A stretch of DNA of 10,672 bases from RGIG6353 sp045590615 (GTDB lineage Bacteria; Bacillota; Clostridia; Oscillospirales; SIG627), in NCBI GenBank assembly GCA_045590615.1, contig JAZNRH010000123.1:1-10672 (forward strand), in the 5' to 3' direction. Below are positions 1-6,859 of the stretch, piece by piece. Below the pieces are notes generated by a model. The model did no database searches. It was given only the letters and a program-made list of their open reading frames with translations, and had not been told where the DNA came from. Each line of letters opens with the position of its first letter. Position 1 is the first letter of the stretch. A program made the translations under genes and the position numbers.

Positions 1-1
1 C

Positions 2-442
2 TTTCAATTCGTGCCGAAAATTCACAGAAAGCTCAAAACCATTTATGACGTTGGCTTGGGATATGTTAAAATCGGTCAAAGCGCCACTACCCTCTCAGGC
101 GGTGAAGCGCAAAGAGTCAAGCTTGCAACAGAGCTTTCCAAGCTTAGCACAGGCAATACTCTTTATGTGCTTGACGAGCCTACCACAGGACTTCATTCAG
201 CTGATGTGAAGATGCTTGTAAAGGTACTTCAAAGACTTGTTGATGCAGGTAATACCGTGCTTGTTATCGAACATAATCTTGATTTAATCAAGACGGCTGA
301 CTATATAATAGACATTGGACCCGAGGGTGGAGATAAGGGTGGCACGATAATTGCAACCGGAACACCCGAGCAGGTTGCCGAAAACCCCAACTCCTTTACG
401 GGAGAATATCTTAAAAGGATTTTTGGAAAGGAAGAAAGATGA
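2..442 (+). CDS. uvrA: UvrA excinuclease ABC subunit A, C-terminal part (5' end outside window)
   Basis: C-terminal end of UvrA, the DNA-damage-sensing ATPase of nucleotide excision repair that works with UvrB in the cytoplasm. The reading frame is open from base 2, and the residues before the first possible GTG (FQFVPKIHRKL) still match UvrA, so the gene is cut by the window edge rather than starting at base 11. Visible parts of the second ABC ATPase are the signature motif LSGGEAQ (bases 92-112), the Walker B segment LYVLDEPTTGLH (from base 161) and the H-loop histidine in VIEHN (bases 272-274), followed by the usual ADYIIDIGPEGGD tail. The end looks complete and normal for the family. The stop codon overlaps the next start (ATGA, 439-442), so the downstream gene is probably translationally coupled. 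Confidence 0.97.
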   Translation, partial: FQFVPKIHRKLKTIYDVGLGYVKIGQSATTLSGGEAQRVKLATELSKLSTGNTLYVLDEPTTGLHSADVKMLVKVLQRLVDAGNTVLVIEHNLDLIKTADYIIDIGPEGGDKGGTIIATGTPEQVAENPNSFTGEYLKRIFGKEER

Positions 443-2280
443 TACGCAAGGATATAGAACGCTTCTTGAAGGAAGTTGAAAAGCCCGGCAGATATACGGG
501 TGGCGAGCAGGGCGAGACTATAAAGGATAAAGACTCGCTTGATTTAAGAATTGCTTTTGGATTTCCCGATTTGTATGAAATCGGTATGTCTAATCTTGGT
601 ATGAAAATTCTTTATTCTTGTCTGAACAATATGGAAAAAGTATGGTGTGAGAGAACCTTTGCTCCTGCACTTGATATGGCAGAGAAGATGAAAGAAAATA
701 ACATTCCTCTCTTTGCTCTTGAGAGTGGAGACAGCATTCTGGACTTTGACGTTTTTGCAATGACGGTTCAGTACGAGGGACTTCTCACAAACATCTTGTA
801 TATGCTCGATATGGCAGGAATTCCTTTTTACGCCGGCGAGCGAGATGACAGCTATCCTATAGTTCTTGGTGGTGGTCCTTGCACTTATAATTCAGAGCCT
901 TTTTGCGAATTTTTTGATATTCTTTCAATAGGAGAGGGCGAAGAGGCTCTCGTCGAGCTTGCACAGCTTTTGATTGAGTGTAAGAAAAAGAAGCTCACGA
1001 AAAAAGAGACTCTTTATCGTGTTGCAACCGAGCTTGAGGGCTTTTACGTGCCTTCGCTTTACAACTTTGTTTACGCTGACGATGGCAGAATTGCAAAAAT
1101 TGATGTTGCAGAGGGTGCGCCACATAAAATCAAGAAAAGAATAGTAGAAAACCTTGACGATGCTCATTATCCTAATCAACAGATAATTCCGTATATCGAG
1201 ACCGTACACGACAGAGCAACCGTAGAAATTTTCAGAGGCTGTATCAGAGGATGCCGTTTCTGTCAGGCAGGAATGATTTACCGACCTGTGAGAGAGCGCA
1301 GCGCAGACGTATTAAATGAAATGACCAAGGAAACCATTAAGAACTGTGGCTACGAGGAAATCTCTATTTCTTCGCTTAGCTCAAGTGATTATACGGCGCT
1401 TCCTGAATTGACCGATAAGCTTTTGTCATGGACAAACGATGAGAAAATCAATCTGTCCTTGCCCTCACTCAGACTCGATAGCTTTACCAAAGAGCTTATG
1501 GATAAGGTAATGAGCCTTAGGAAATCGGGTCTTACATTTGCAGTAGAGGCAGGTACACAAAGACTTCGCGACGTCATTAACAAGGGTGTTACAGAGGACG
1601 ACCTGTTCCGTTCTGTTAGCTGGGCGTTTTCCGAAGGTAAAACGTCTGTTAAGCTATATTTTATGTCGGGCTTGCCGACCGAAACCGATGAGGATATCGT
1701 AGCAATTGCAGACCTTTCACAAAAGGTTGTAAATATATTTTACGAGCTCCCCACAAAGCCAAAGGGCAAGGGAGTTACGGTAAATATCAGCGTTTCTTGC
1801 TTTGTGCCCAAGCCTTTTACTCCGTTTCAATGGGAAGCGCAGGATAGCATCGAGGAGTTGAAAAGAAAACAGATGCTTTTGAAGGACAGTATTCGCACCA
1901 AGAAGGTAAACTACACGTGGCACGATGCAAAGGTCAGCTATATCGAGGCAGTGCTTGCCAAGGGCGACAGACGTCTTTCAAAATCTATTGTCGAGGCATA
2001 TAGACTCGGGCAGAAATTTGATGCCTGGAGTGAGCATTTCAGTTATGATAGATGGCTGCAAGCCTTTGAAAACACGGGTATTTCTCCCGAGTTTTACGCA
2101 AACAGAAAAATGGATTACGATGAAATTCTTCCTTGGGATATTATCGATATTGGTGTCACTAAGGAGTTTTTAATAAGAGAGAGTAAAAAATCCAGAGAGG
2201 GTATAATTACACCAAATTGTCGTGAGAAATGCTCGGCTTGTGGTGCATTTGGCTGTAATGTAAAGAAGGTGAATAAATAA
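439..2280 (+). CDS. B12-binding-like/radical SAM protein, TIGR03960 family
   Basis: 613-aa radical SAM protein. The N-terminal ~230 residues resemble the cobalamin-binding-like domain of this family (AFGFPDLYEIGMSNLGMKILY, then GGGPCTYNSEP). The radical SAM core follows, with the CX3CX2C iron-sulfur motif at C268, C272 and C275 in the context FRGCIRGCRFCQAG. The C-terminus carries a second cysteine cluster, C594, C598, C601 and C606 (CX3CX2CX4C), which may bind an additional metal or Fe-S centre (inference). The family is conserved in Firmicutes and normally paired or fused with a DUF2344 protein, as here, but to my knowledge its reaction is not established; RNA or ribosome modification has been suspected from its usual neighbours. 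The start is supported by GGAAAGGAAG just upstream and the ATGA overlap with uvrA. The gene ends by overlapping its partner by one base (TAATG). Confidence 0.93.
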   Translation: MIRKDIERFLKEVEKPGRYTGGEQGETIKDKDSLDLRIAFGFPDLYEIGMSNLGMKILYSCLNNMEKVWCERTFAPALDMAEKMKENNIPLFALESGDSILDFDVFAMTVQYEGLLTNILYMLDMAGIPFYAGERDDSYPIVLGGGPCTYNSEPFCEFFDILSIGEGEEALVELAQLLIECKKKKLTKKETLYRVATELEGFYVPSLYNFVYADDGRIAKIDVAEGAPHKIKKRIVENLDDAHYPNQQIIPYIETVHDRATVEIFRGCIRGCRFCQAGMIYRPVRERSADVLNEMTKETIKNCGYEEISISSLSSSDYTALPELTDKLLSWTNDEKINLSLPSLRLDSFTKELMDKVMSLRKSGLTFAVEAGTQRLRDVINKGVTEDDLFRSVSWAFSEGKTSVKLYFMSGLPTETDEDIVAIADLSQKVVNIFYELPTKPKGKGVTVNISVSCFVPKPFTPFQWEAQDSIEELKRKQMLLKDSIRTKKVNYTWHDAKVSYIEAVLAKGDRRLSKSIVEAYRLGQKFDAWSEHFSYDRWLQAFENTGISPEFYANRKMDYDEILPWDIIDIGVTKEFLIRESKKSREGIITPNCREKCSACGAFGCNVKKVNK

Positions 2281-2951
2281 TGGAAAACAAGAACGTTATT
2301 CGTTTTGTCTTTACTAAAAAAGGTGGACTTAAATACATATCGCATCTTGACCTTCAGCGTGCAATAGCAAGAATTATTAAAAGGAGTCATATTCCTATCA
2401 GATACACACAGGGCTTCAATCCACATCCAAAGATGGTTTTTGGACTTCCTCTTAGCGTTGGCTGTGAGAGCGAGTGCGAGCTTCTTGACGTGTATATGGT
2501 TATGGACGAAGCGCGCCCCAACGTGCCTTTGTATACTCCCGAGGAATTCAAAGAGGCAATCCTTCCAAATCTTCCAAAGGGTCTTGATTTTGTAGATGCA
2601 TATTACCCATCAAGGCAGTTCACCGAGATTAAGTCAGCACTTTACGAGGTGGATATAGACCTGAAAACGAGCGAGGATATGACGCAGGTTATTTCCTTAG
2701 CACTTAATTCGCCAATAGTGGTTTTCAAAAAATCCAAGGCAGGTGACAGAGACGTTGACGTCAGGCCCCTTGTCAGAGATTTTACTATTGAACAAAAGGA
2801 TAGCTTTATAAAGCTTGGGCTTTTGCTTTCTGCCGAGCAGAATAATTATCTCAATCCTGAGCTTGTAATAACGGGAATTAGAAAAAATGAAGTAATAAAC
2901 GAAGCAATAGAATTCTATTCGGTATGCAGAAAGAAGATTATTTTTAATTAA
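2280..2951 (+). CDS. DUF2344 / TIGR03936 radical SAM-linked protein
   Basis: 223-aa cytoplasmic protein recognised by its conserved N-terminus: RFVFTKKGGLKYISHLDLQR, then RYTQGFNPHPKMVFGLPLSVG. This is the DUF2344 family, which accompanies TIGR03960 radical SAM enzymes either as a separate gene or as a C-terminal fusion. It carries no catalytic motif that I can name, and a role as substrate-binding or accessory subunit is only an inference from the constant pairing. Its ATG overlaps the last base of the radical SAM stop codon. An AGAAGGTGA Shine-Dalgarno sequence lies inside the end of the preceding gene (about 2264-2272), so expression is probably coupled. A strong hairpin begins a few bases after the stop, marking the end of the uvrA-radical SAM-DUF2344 transcription unit. 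Confidence 0.92.
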   Translation: MENKNVIRFVFTKKGGLKYISHLDLQRAIARIIKRSHIPIRYTQGFNPHPKMVFGLPLSVGCESECELLDVYMVMDEARPNVPLYTPEEFKEAILPNLPKGLDFVDAYYPSRQFTEIKSALYEVDIDLKTSEDMTQVISLALNSPIVVFKKSKAGDRDVDVRPLVRDFTIEQKDSFIKLGLLLSAEQNNYLNPELVITGIRKNEVINEAIEFYSVCRKKIIFN

Positions 2952-2953
2952 GA

Positions 2954-2990
2954 TACGTGGCTGTAAAAACTCTGTTTTTACAGCCACGTA
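2954..2990. terminator. Bidirectional terminator hairpin between convergent genes
   Basis: Perfect inverted repeat: TACGTGGCTGTAAAAAC, loop TCT, then the exact complement, giving a 17-bp stem with a 3-nt loop. It begins 2 bases after the DUF2344 stop and ends 4 bases before the stop codon of the convergent amidase gene. There is no long U tract after the stem on either strand, but the stem itself holds A5/T5 runs next to the loop. Its position and symmetry support a shared terminator for both converging transcripts. Confidence 0.8.
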
Positions 2991-2994
2991 ATTC

Positions 2995-3729
2995 TTATGC
3001 TGATATATAAAGCTTGTACGCATATCCTTCGTTATTCTGGTATCTTATTTTGTACCATCTTCCAACACAGTCAAGGATTTCAACCTTCGCTCCATTGGGG
3101 ATTTTGGCAATGATATTCGAATTGATGTTCGCTTCACTTCTGAGATTGAGATTTCCTCCCATAGTTACTACTTCCGCCATACTTTGTGTTGGGCATTTTT
3201 CGGTTTCGTCTATATATTCCTTAACAGAAAGTGCGAGAATTCTGCCGATTTCATCTGTGTTTTGTCTTATCCATTCGGCATCGTCGGGATTATCGTGATA
3301 TGCAACTTCAACTAAAACCGAAGGTGCTTTTGTGCGTCTTAGCTCTGCAAAGCTTTTTGAGGTTTTTGTACTTACCTTGTCGGGGTACGGATAAATCGAT
3401 TTCATATTATCTACAATTATGTTGGCTAACAGACTTCCTTTTTCGCTTGTTGGGAAGTAGTATGACTCACTGCCCACAACCTCGCCACTCTGACCTTCTC
3501 CTGCTGCATTTGAATGAATTGCCAGATGTAGTATATAGTTCGAGGCATTTGATTCGTTAACAATTTCGCCGACTGACATTTCGGGTGAATTTCTCGTATA
3601 GCAAATTCCGTATTCTGTCAGGTATTTTTCAACGCTGTCGGCAACAAGATTCATATATTGCTCTTCGTTGCCACCACCGTTATATTCGTTGAATTGCTGA
3701 ACCGAGGGGCTAAGATAAATACATTCCAT
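2995..3729 (-). CDS. N-acetylmuramoyl-L-alanine amidase (divergent Amidase_3) with C-terminal SH3 domain
   Basis: 244-aa predicted peptidoglycan amidase, cleaving the bond between MurNAc and L-alanine. Residues ~3-172 form an Amidase_3-like domain. E22/E23 in GGGNEEQYMN is the likely zinc-ligand glutamate, H72 in HLAIHSNAAGEG the zinc-ligand histidine, and E141 in VLVEVAYHDN the catalytic glutamate. The usual first zinc ligand in a GHGG motif is absent; the N-terminus reads YLSPSVQQFNEY instead, a form I associate with a clostridial subgroup. Residues ~184-244 are a bacterial SH3-like domain (GGNLNLRSEA ... GRWYKIRY), which probably binds the wall. There is no signal peptide or TM segment, so release on mother-cell lysis, as for Bacillus CwlC, is a possible role (inference). 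The start is set by AAAGGTG at 3739-3745. That RBS lies inside a hairpin, see 3737-3780. Confidence 0.85.
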   Translation of the reverse strand: MECIYLSPSVQQFNEYNGGGNEEQYMNLVADSVEKYLTEYGICYTRNSPEMSVGEIVNESNASNYILHLAIHSNAAGEGQSGEVVGSESYYFPTSEKGSLLANIIVDNMKSIYPYPDKVSTKTSKSFAELRRTKAPSVLVEVAYHDNPDDAEWIRQNTDEIGRILALSVKEYIDETEKCPTQSMAEVVTMGGNLNLRSEANINSNIIAKIPNGAKVEILDCVGRWYKIRYQNNEGYAYKLYISA

Positions 3730-3736
3730 AAAAAAT

Positions 3737-3780
3737 CACACCTTTTCATATACTTTATTACAGTATATTCAAAAGGTGTG
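3737..3780 (-). terminator. Terminator-like hairpin that also contains the amidase RBS
   Basis: Read on the minus strand, CACACCTTTT (3771-3780) and AAAAGGTGTG (3737-3746) are exact complements. An inner ATATAC/GTATAT pairing (3763-3768 with 3748-3753) closes on a 9-nt loop. A run of six A precedes the stem and ATTTTTT follows it, giving the form of an intrinsic terminator for the upstream GT4-CsaB gene, whose stop is 7 bases away. The 3' arm is also the Shine-Dalgarno sequence of the amidase, and the U tract runs directly into its ATG. A transcript reading through would therefore hide that RBS. Confidence 0.7.
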
Positions 3781-3787
3781 TTTTTTG

Positions 3788-5998
3788 TTAGCTTATGAGC
3801 TCTTTTGTGATTTTTGCATCGAGCTTGTTCATCTCACTCATTTTTGATGAAATGAGCTTAAGCTGAGTGGATATTTCTTCGCTGTTCTCAATGAGCTCTC
3901 TTGTTTTTCCAATCAGCTCTTCAAGCGAAAGGTTGCTCGTATCAAAAGGATTTGACAGTCCGATGTACTCGAGCAGAGCATTGATTTTGGGGTCGTATGA
4001 GAGTCCTATTGAAGGAGTTGCTGCAATGACAGAGAATATAAGAAAATGCAGTCTCATACCTACGGCAAATTTCATTCTTTCCATAACCGAAAGAAGCTCT
4101 TTTGCAGTAATATTGTTGACCGTCAAAGCTTCGCAATTCAGTCTTTCCCTGATTTTCCCTATGATAGAAATGTCCTTGGAGCTTTGCATTGTGATAAAGA
4201 CGGGAATAAATCCGTATTGATTGTGAATATGGCTACAGTAATCTGAGAGCGTGGAAACTATTTTGCTATCGTTGTACTGCCAATCCCTTACCGAAACGGC
4301 AAAGTATTTTTTATCTTCTGTGAAGCCTAATTTTTCGCATAGCTTACTCGACCACTTTTCGTTTGCCTTGGTGAGAGAGAAAGCAGGGTCAGCAGAAATT
4401 TTTATGTCGAGCTCGGGAAGAAGTGACAGAATTGCCTCTCTTGATGCAGGCTCTCTGACAGATATATAATCGGCTGAGGAGAGCGCTTTTTTTACACGTT
4501 CGAGGTTGCTCTGCTTGTTAATAGGTCCAAAGCCATTGGCGTATATCATAATTTTAAGACCTGAGCGTTTTGCAAGCTTTATCATTTCGGTGTAATATAC
4601 GAGCGATTTTGTGCTCGTTACGTCCTGTAAAAGACTTCCACCACCACTGATGAATAACTTCGCTTTTTTCATTGCCTTTACAACCTTTATAAGATTGTAT
4701 CTGTTTATACTGTTAACAGAGTATCTTAAAGCAGTTTCTTTTGGGGAAGCTGATAAAACTGTGATGTGCGCGTCTGGGTTTTCTTTTTTTATACTGTCGA
4801 GCATTGCCTGAAGAAGAGCGTCGTCACCTGTGTTTTTGTAACCGTAATATCCATTTATGATAATATCTGACGTCTGAGAATGTCTGACGGGCGAGAAGGA
4901 GTCGTACATATCCTGGTAGTCCTGAGCCATTCTGTCGGCAGAATACTGCTCGTAAATGACTTTTTTATTATAGTCGGCAATTTTTTCAAGCTCGTCTTTG
5001 TTCATTGTGGCAAGCTTGAGCAAATCTCTTTGAACAATCTCTGTGGTAGATGCTTCACAACCTCTGCAGCAGTAGTTGGTATCGTAGGAAATTTGATATT
5101 TTGTTTCATCAAATATGCCTATATATCCTTCATTGCCTGCAATTATAACGGGAATACCCACAGCCATTGCTTCGAGCGCTGAACGGGAAACTCCGACAAA
5201 GACATCGGCAGAGGCAACGAACTTGTTTATATCAACTCTTGCACCTGTAAGTATTATGGCATTGTGACCGATTTTTTTGTTAATTTCGTCGGTGTGAGCC
5301 TTGAGTCTTGAAAAATCGTTTCCGTCACCTACGATAATTAGCTCGGCATTCGGGCGAATTCGCAAAATTTCGGGCATTGCTTCTGCTACCATATAAGCAA
5401 CTGCACTTCTGTCCTCGTCCATTCTGCTGACGTATAAAATTCTATACTTGTCGTCTGAAAGAGCAAATTCTTCTTTGATGTCCGACCAATCTGTGTTCTT
5501 GGAGAATTTATGCGTATCAATTCCGTTGATGGTCGTGCTGATGTTATCCGACCAGACGGAATAGTTTTCGATGAGATAGTCTTTTATATCGTCGCTTACG
5601 GCAATGGTTTTTTCTCCCCAGTTTGCAAGCTTTTTCCAGAGTGGCGTAATCTTGAATACCCAATGCGCCGTAGTAACAAATCTGAATGAATATTTTTTTG
5701 CAAGCAGACCACAGATATAAGCAGGTATTCTTGCGTGAGCGTGTACTATGTCGTAGTCCTCGGTGTCAAAAAGCTTTTTTAGTCTTGAATAGCTTTTTAT
5801 AAAAAGCCAGGGCTTTTTGCTGTGAAGGGGCACTTTTACGTGCTTGATGCCATACGCTTCAAGCTCGGCTTGATAGACGCCTCCGTTAGAAGCAACAGTT
5901 ATGTCGTGACCTTTATTTTTCAGCGCTTTGGATAACTCTACAACGTGAGTTTCAGCGCCTCCGATTTCAAGTCCCATTAAAGCCATTAATATTTTCAT
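3788..5998 (-). CDS. Fusion of GT4 glycosyltransferase and CsaB-like polysaccharide pyruvyltransferase
   Basis: 736-aa two-enzyme protein. Residues ~1-370 are a GT-B fold glycosyltransferase of family GT4: GGAETHVVELSKAL (13-26), HAHARIPAY (87-95), IAVSDDIKDY (132-141), ILYVSRMDED (187-196), IIVGDGNDFSRL (221-232) and SRSALEAMAVGIPVI (271-285). E276 matches the second glutamate of the EX7E motif; the first position is V268. Residues ~378-735 resemble CsaB, which adds ketal pyruvate from phosphoenolpyruvate to secondary cell wall polysaccharide: INGYYGYKNTGDDALLQAM (381-399), ISGGGSLLQD (450-459), SVREPASREA (513-522) and VGMRLHFLIFS (646-656). Pyruvylated polymer anchors SLH-domain proteins in other Firmicutes; whether that holds here is unknown. 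No signal peptide or TM segment is seen, so it is cytoplasmic or membrane-associated. It overlaps the upstream membrane protein gene by 4 nt (ATGA), with GAGG as RBS. A CCXXC-like cysteine cluster lies at 310-314. Confidence 0.88.
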   Translation of the reverse strand: MKILMALMGLEIGGAETHVVELSKALKNKGHDITVASNGGVYQAELEAYGIKHVKVPLHSKKPWLFIKSYSRLKKLFDTEDYDIVHAHARIPAYICGLLAKKYSFRFVTTAHWVFKITPLWKKLANWGEKTIAVSDDIKDYLIENYSVWSDNISTTINGIDTHKFSKNTDWSDIKEEFALSDDKYRILYVSRMDEDRSAVAYMVAEAMPEILRIRPNAELIIVGDGNDFSRLKAHTDEINKKIGHNAIILTGARVDINKFVASADVFVGVSRSALEAMAVGIPVIIAGNEGYIGIFDETKYQISYDTNYCCRGCEASTTEIVQRDLLKLATMNKDELEKIADYNKKVIYEQYSADRMAQDYQDMYDSFSPVRHSQTSDIIINGYYGYKNTGDDALLQAMLDSIKKENPDAHITVLSASPKETALRYSVNSINRYNLIKVVKAMKKAKLFISGGGSLLQDVTSTKSLVYYTEMIKLAKRSGLKIMIYANGFGPINKQSNLERVKKALSSADYISVREPASREAILSLLPELDIKISADPAFSLTKANEKWSSKLCEKLGFTEDKKYFAVSVRDWQYNDSKIVSTLSDYCSHIHNQYGFIPVFITMQSSKDISIIGKIRERLNCEALTVNNITAKELLSVMERMKFAVGMRLHFLIFSVIAATPSIGLSYDPKINALLEYIGLSNPFDTSNLSLEELIGKTRELIENSEEISTQLKLISSKMSEMNKLDAKITKELIS

Positions 5999-6765
5999 TT
6001 TATAACCTCATAAGTGCTTTTAAGCCCTGAAACTACGTATATGAGCTTAAGCGTAGAAATTAAAAGATAGGTTGCGTCAAACGTCATTTTTCCACTGATT
6101 AATAGAATCAGGTCGGGGAAGAGCGAAAAGGAAATCAGTACAATAGATACGAGCGAAACTGCAAAGAACGTTTTCTTTTTATTCTCCGACGTACCAAGCG
6201 ATGTTTTTGCTTTATTGAGAATGTAATATCCGAGAATTAATACTGAAAAAATGTCGGCAAAAAGGTAATAAGAATTAGCCTTGCCAGATACAATAACAAA
6301 GGAATAGATTGTTTCGGACAGCAGATAAACAATCGGTGCAACGTTAAAAAGTCTGATTGTAAATTCGCTTTTAGAAAAAATTGAAAGCACGTAATATACT
6401 ACCGATAAAATACTAAACATGAGAGAAATAGCAAGCGTCACTCTTTCAACCGGCATAAAGGGTGTTTCCTGCGTCAGCTTTACAATTGAGATTATAGTAA
6501 AGGTTATAAGACACAGTGTGTCAAAAAGCTTATCCCACTCGGATACGGAATAGGTTACTTCGACGTTTCTTGAGATTAAGTAAATAATAATTGATGCAAT
6601 CAGCACAATCGCATACATAAAGGTAGCAAGAGCATTGCTTGAGAAAAACCTGCTCTCAAAATCAAAACCCATCAGCATAACCGTACTTCTGAATATCACG
6701 AATATCAAAGTTAATGCAAGAGTGATTATAAAAATCAATTTAGTGTTTTTTGTTGATGACTGCAT
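5995..6765 (-). CDS. Multi-pass membrane protein of unknown family
   Basis: 256-aa hydrophobic protein that I do not recognise. About 7-8 transmembrane segments can be seen, near residues 10-25, 46-65, 82-98, 110-131, 139-159, 166-183, 199-223 and 231-246, joined by short polar loops; a basic stretch (NKKK) precedes the seventh. No catalytic motif is visible. The reading frame is open further upstream, but the start at 6765 is preferred. A good GAAAGGAAG RBS lies 6 bases before it, and the longer frame would run through a perfect sigma-A promoter. The gene is first in a two-gene unit and its stop overlaps the ATG of the GT4-CsaB gene (ATGA). Coupled translation suggests that it serves the same envelope-glycan pathway, for example as a membrane anchor or carrier partner (inference). 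Confidence 0.8.
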   Translation of the reverse strand: MQSSTKNTKLIFIITLALTLIFVIFRSTVMLMGFDFESRFFSSNALATFMYAIVLIASIIIYLISRNVEVTYSVSEWDKLFDTLCLITFTIISIVKLTQETPFMPVERVTLAISLMFSILSVVYYVLSIFSKSEFTIRLFNVAPIVYLLSETIYSFVIVSGKANSYYLFADIFSVLILGYYILNKAKTSLGTSENKKKTFFAVSLVSIVLISFSLFPDLILLISGKMTFDATYLLISTLKLIYVVSGLKSTYEVIK

Positions 6766-6802
6766 ACTGTGCTTCCTTTCAGTCAATATTTGGTATACAT
6801 AT

Positions 6803-6831
6803 ATTATAAGCGTATTATTTCCAAATGTCAA
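6803..6831 (-). promoter_or_regulatory. Consensus sigma-A promoter for the membrane protein/GT4-CsaB operon
   Basis: On the minus strand TTGACA (6826-6831) and TATAAT (6803-6808) are separated by exactly 17 bases, a full match to the vegetative consensus. Transcription should begin near 6796, about 30 bases before the ATG at 6765. This implies strong vegetative expression of the operon, in contrast to the divergent sporulation gene spoIID, whose start lies only 29 bases beyond the -35 box. Confidence 0.88.
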
Positions 6832-6859
6832 ATATAAGTTGTTAATTTTAGGAGGTAAA

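Noticed and set aside
925..1209. Minus-strand open frames inside the radical SAM gene, and similar frames opposite the other genes
   Set aside because: They lack ribosome binding sites and recognisable motifs and lie fully antisense to well-supported genes.
3737..3771. Sigma-G-like TGAATA upstream of the amidase
   Set aside because: At the normal spacing its -10 would fall on the GAAAAGG ribosome binding site, with no match to the -10 consensus.
6766..6831. Upstream in-frame extension of the membrane protein (22 extra residues beginning MTFGNN)
   Set aside because: It would start at a TTG lying in the -35 box of a perfect sigma-A promoter and has no RBS, whereas the ATG at 6765 has a strong one.
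6810..6838. Possible sigma-E promoter for spoIID (GCGTATT, 14 bases, AATATAAG)
   Set aside because: The -35 is fair but the -10 matches only about 5 of 8 positions in AT-rich DNA, so it is too weak to list as a feature even though sigma-E control is expected.
6635..6859. Upstream in-frame extension of spoIID
   Set aside because: It overlaps the divergent membrane protein gene and its promoter. AGGAGG and a signal segment mark the start at 6860.
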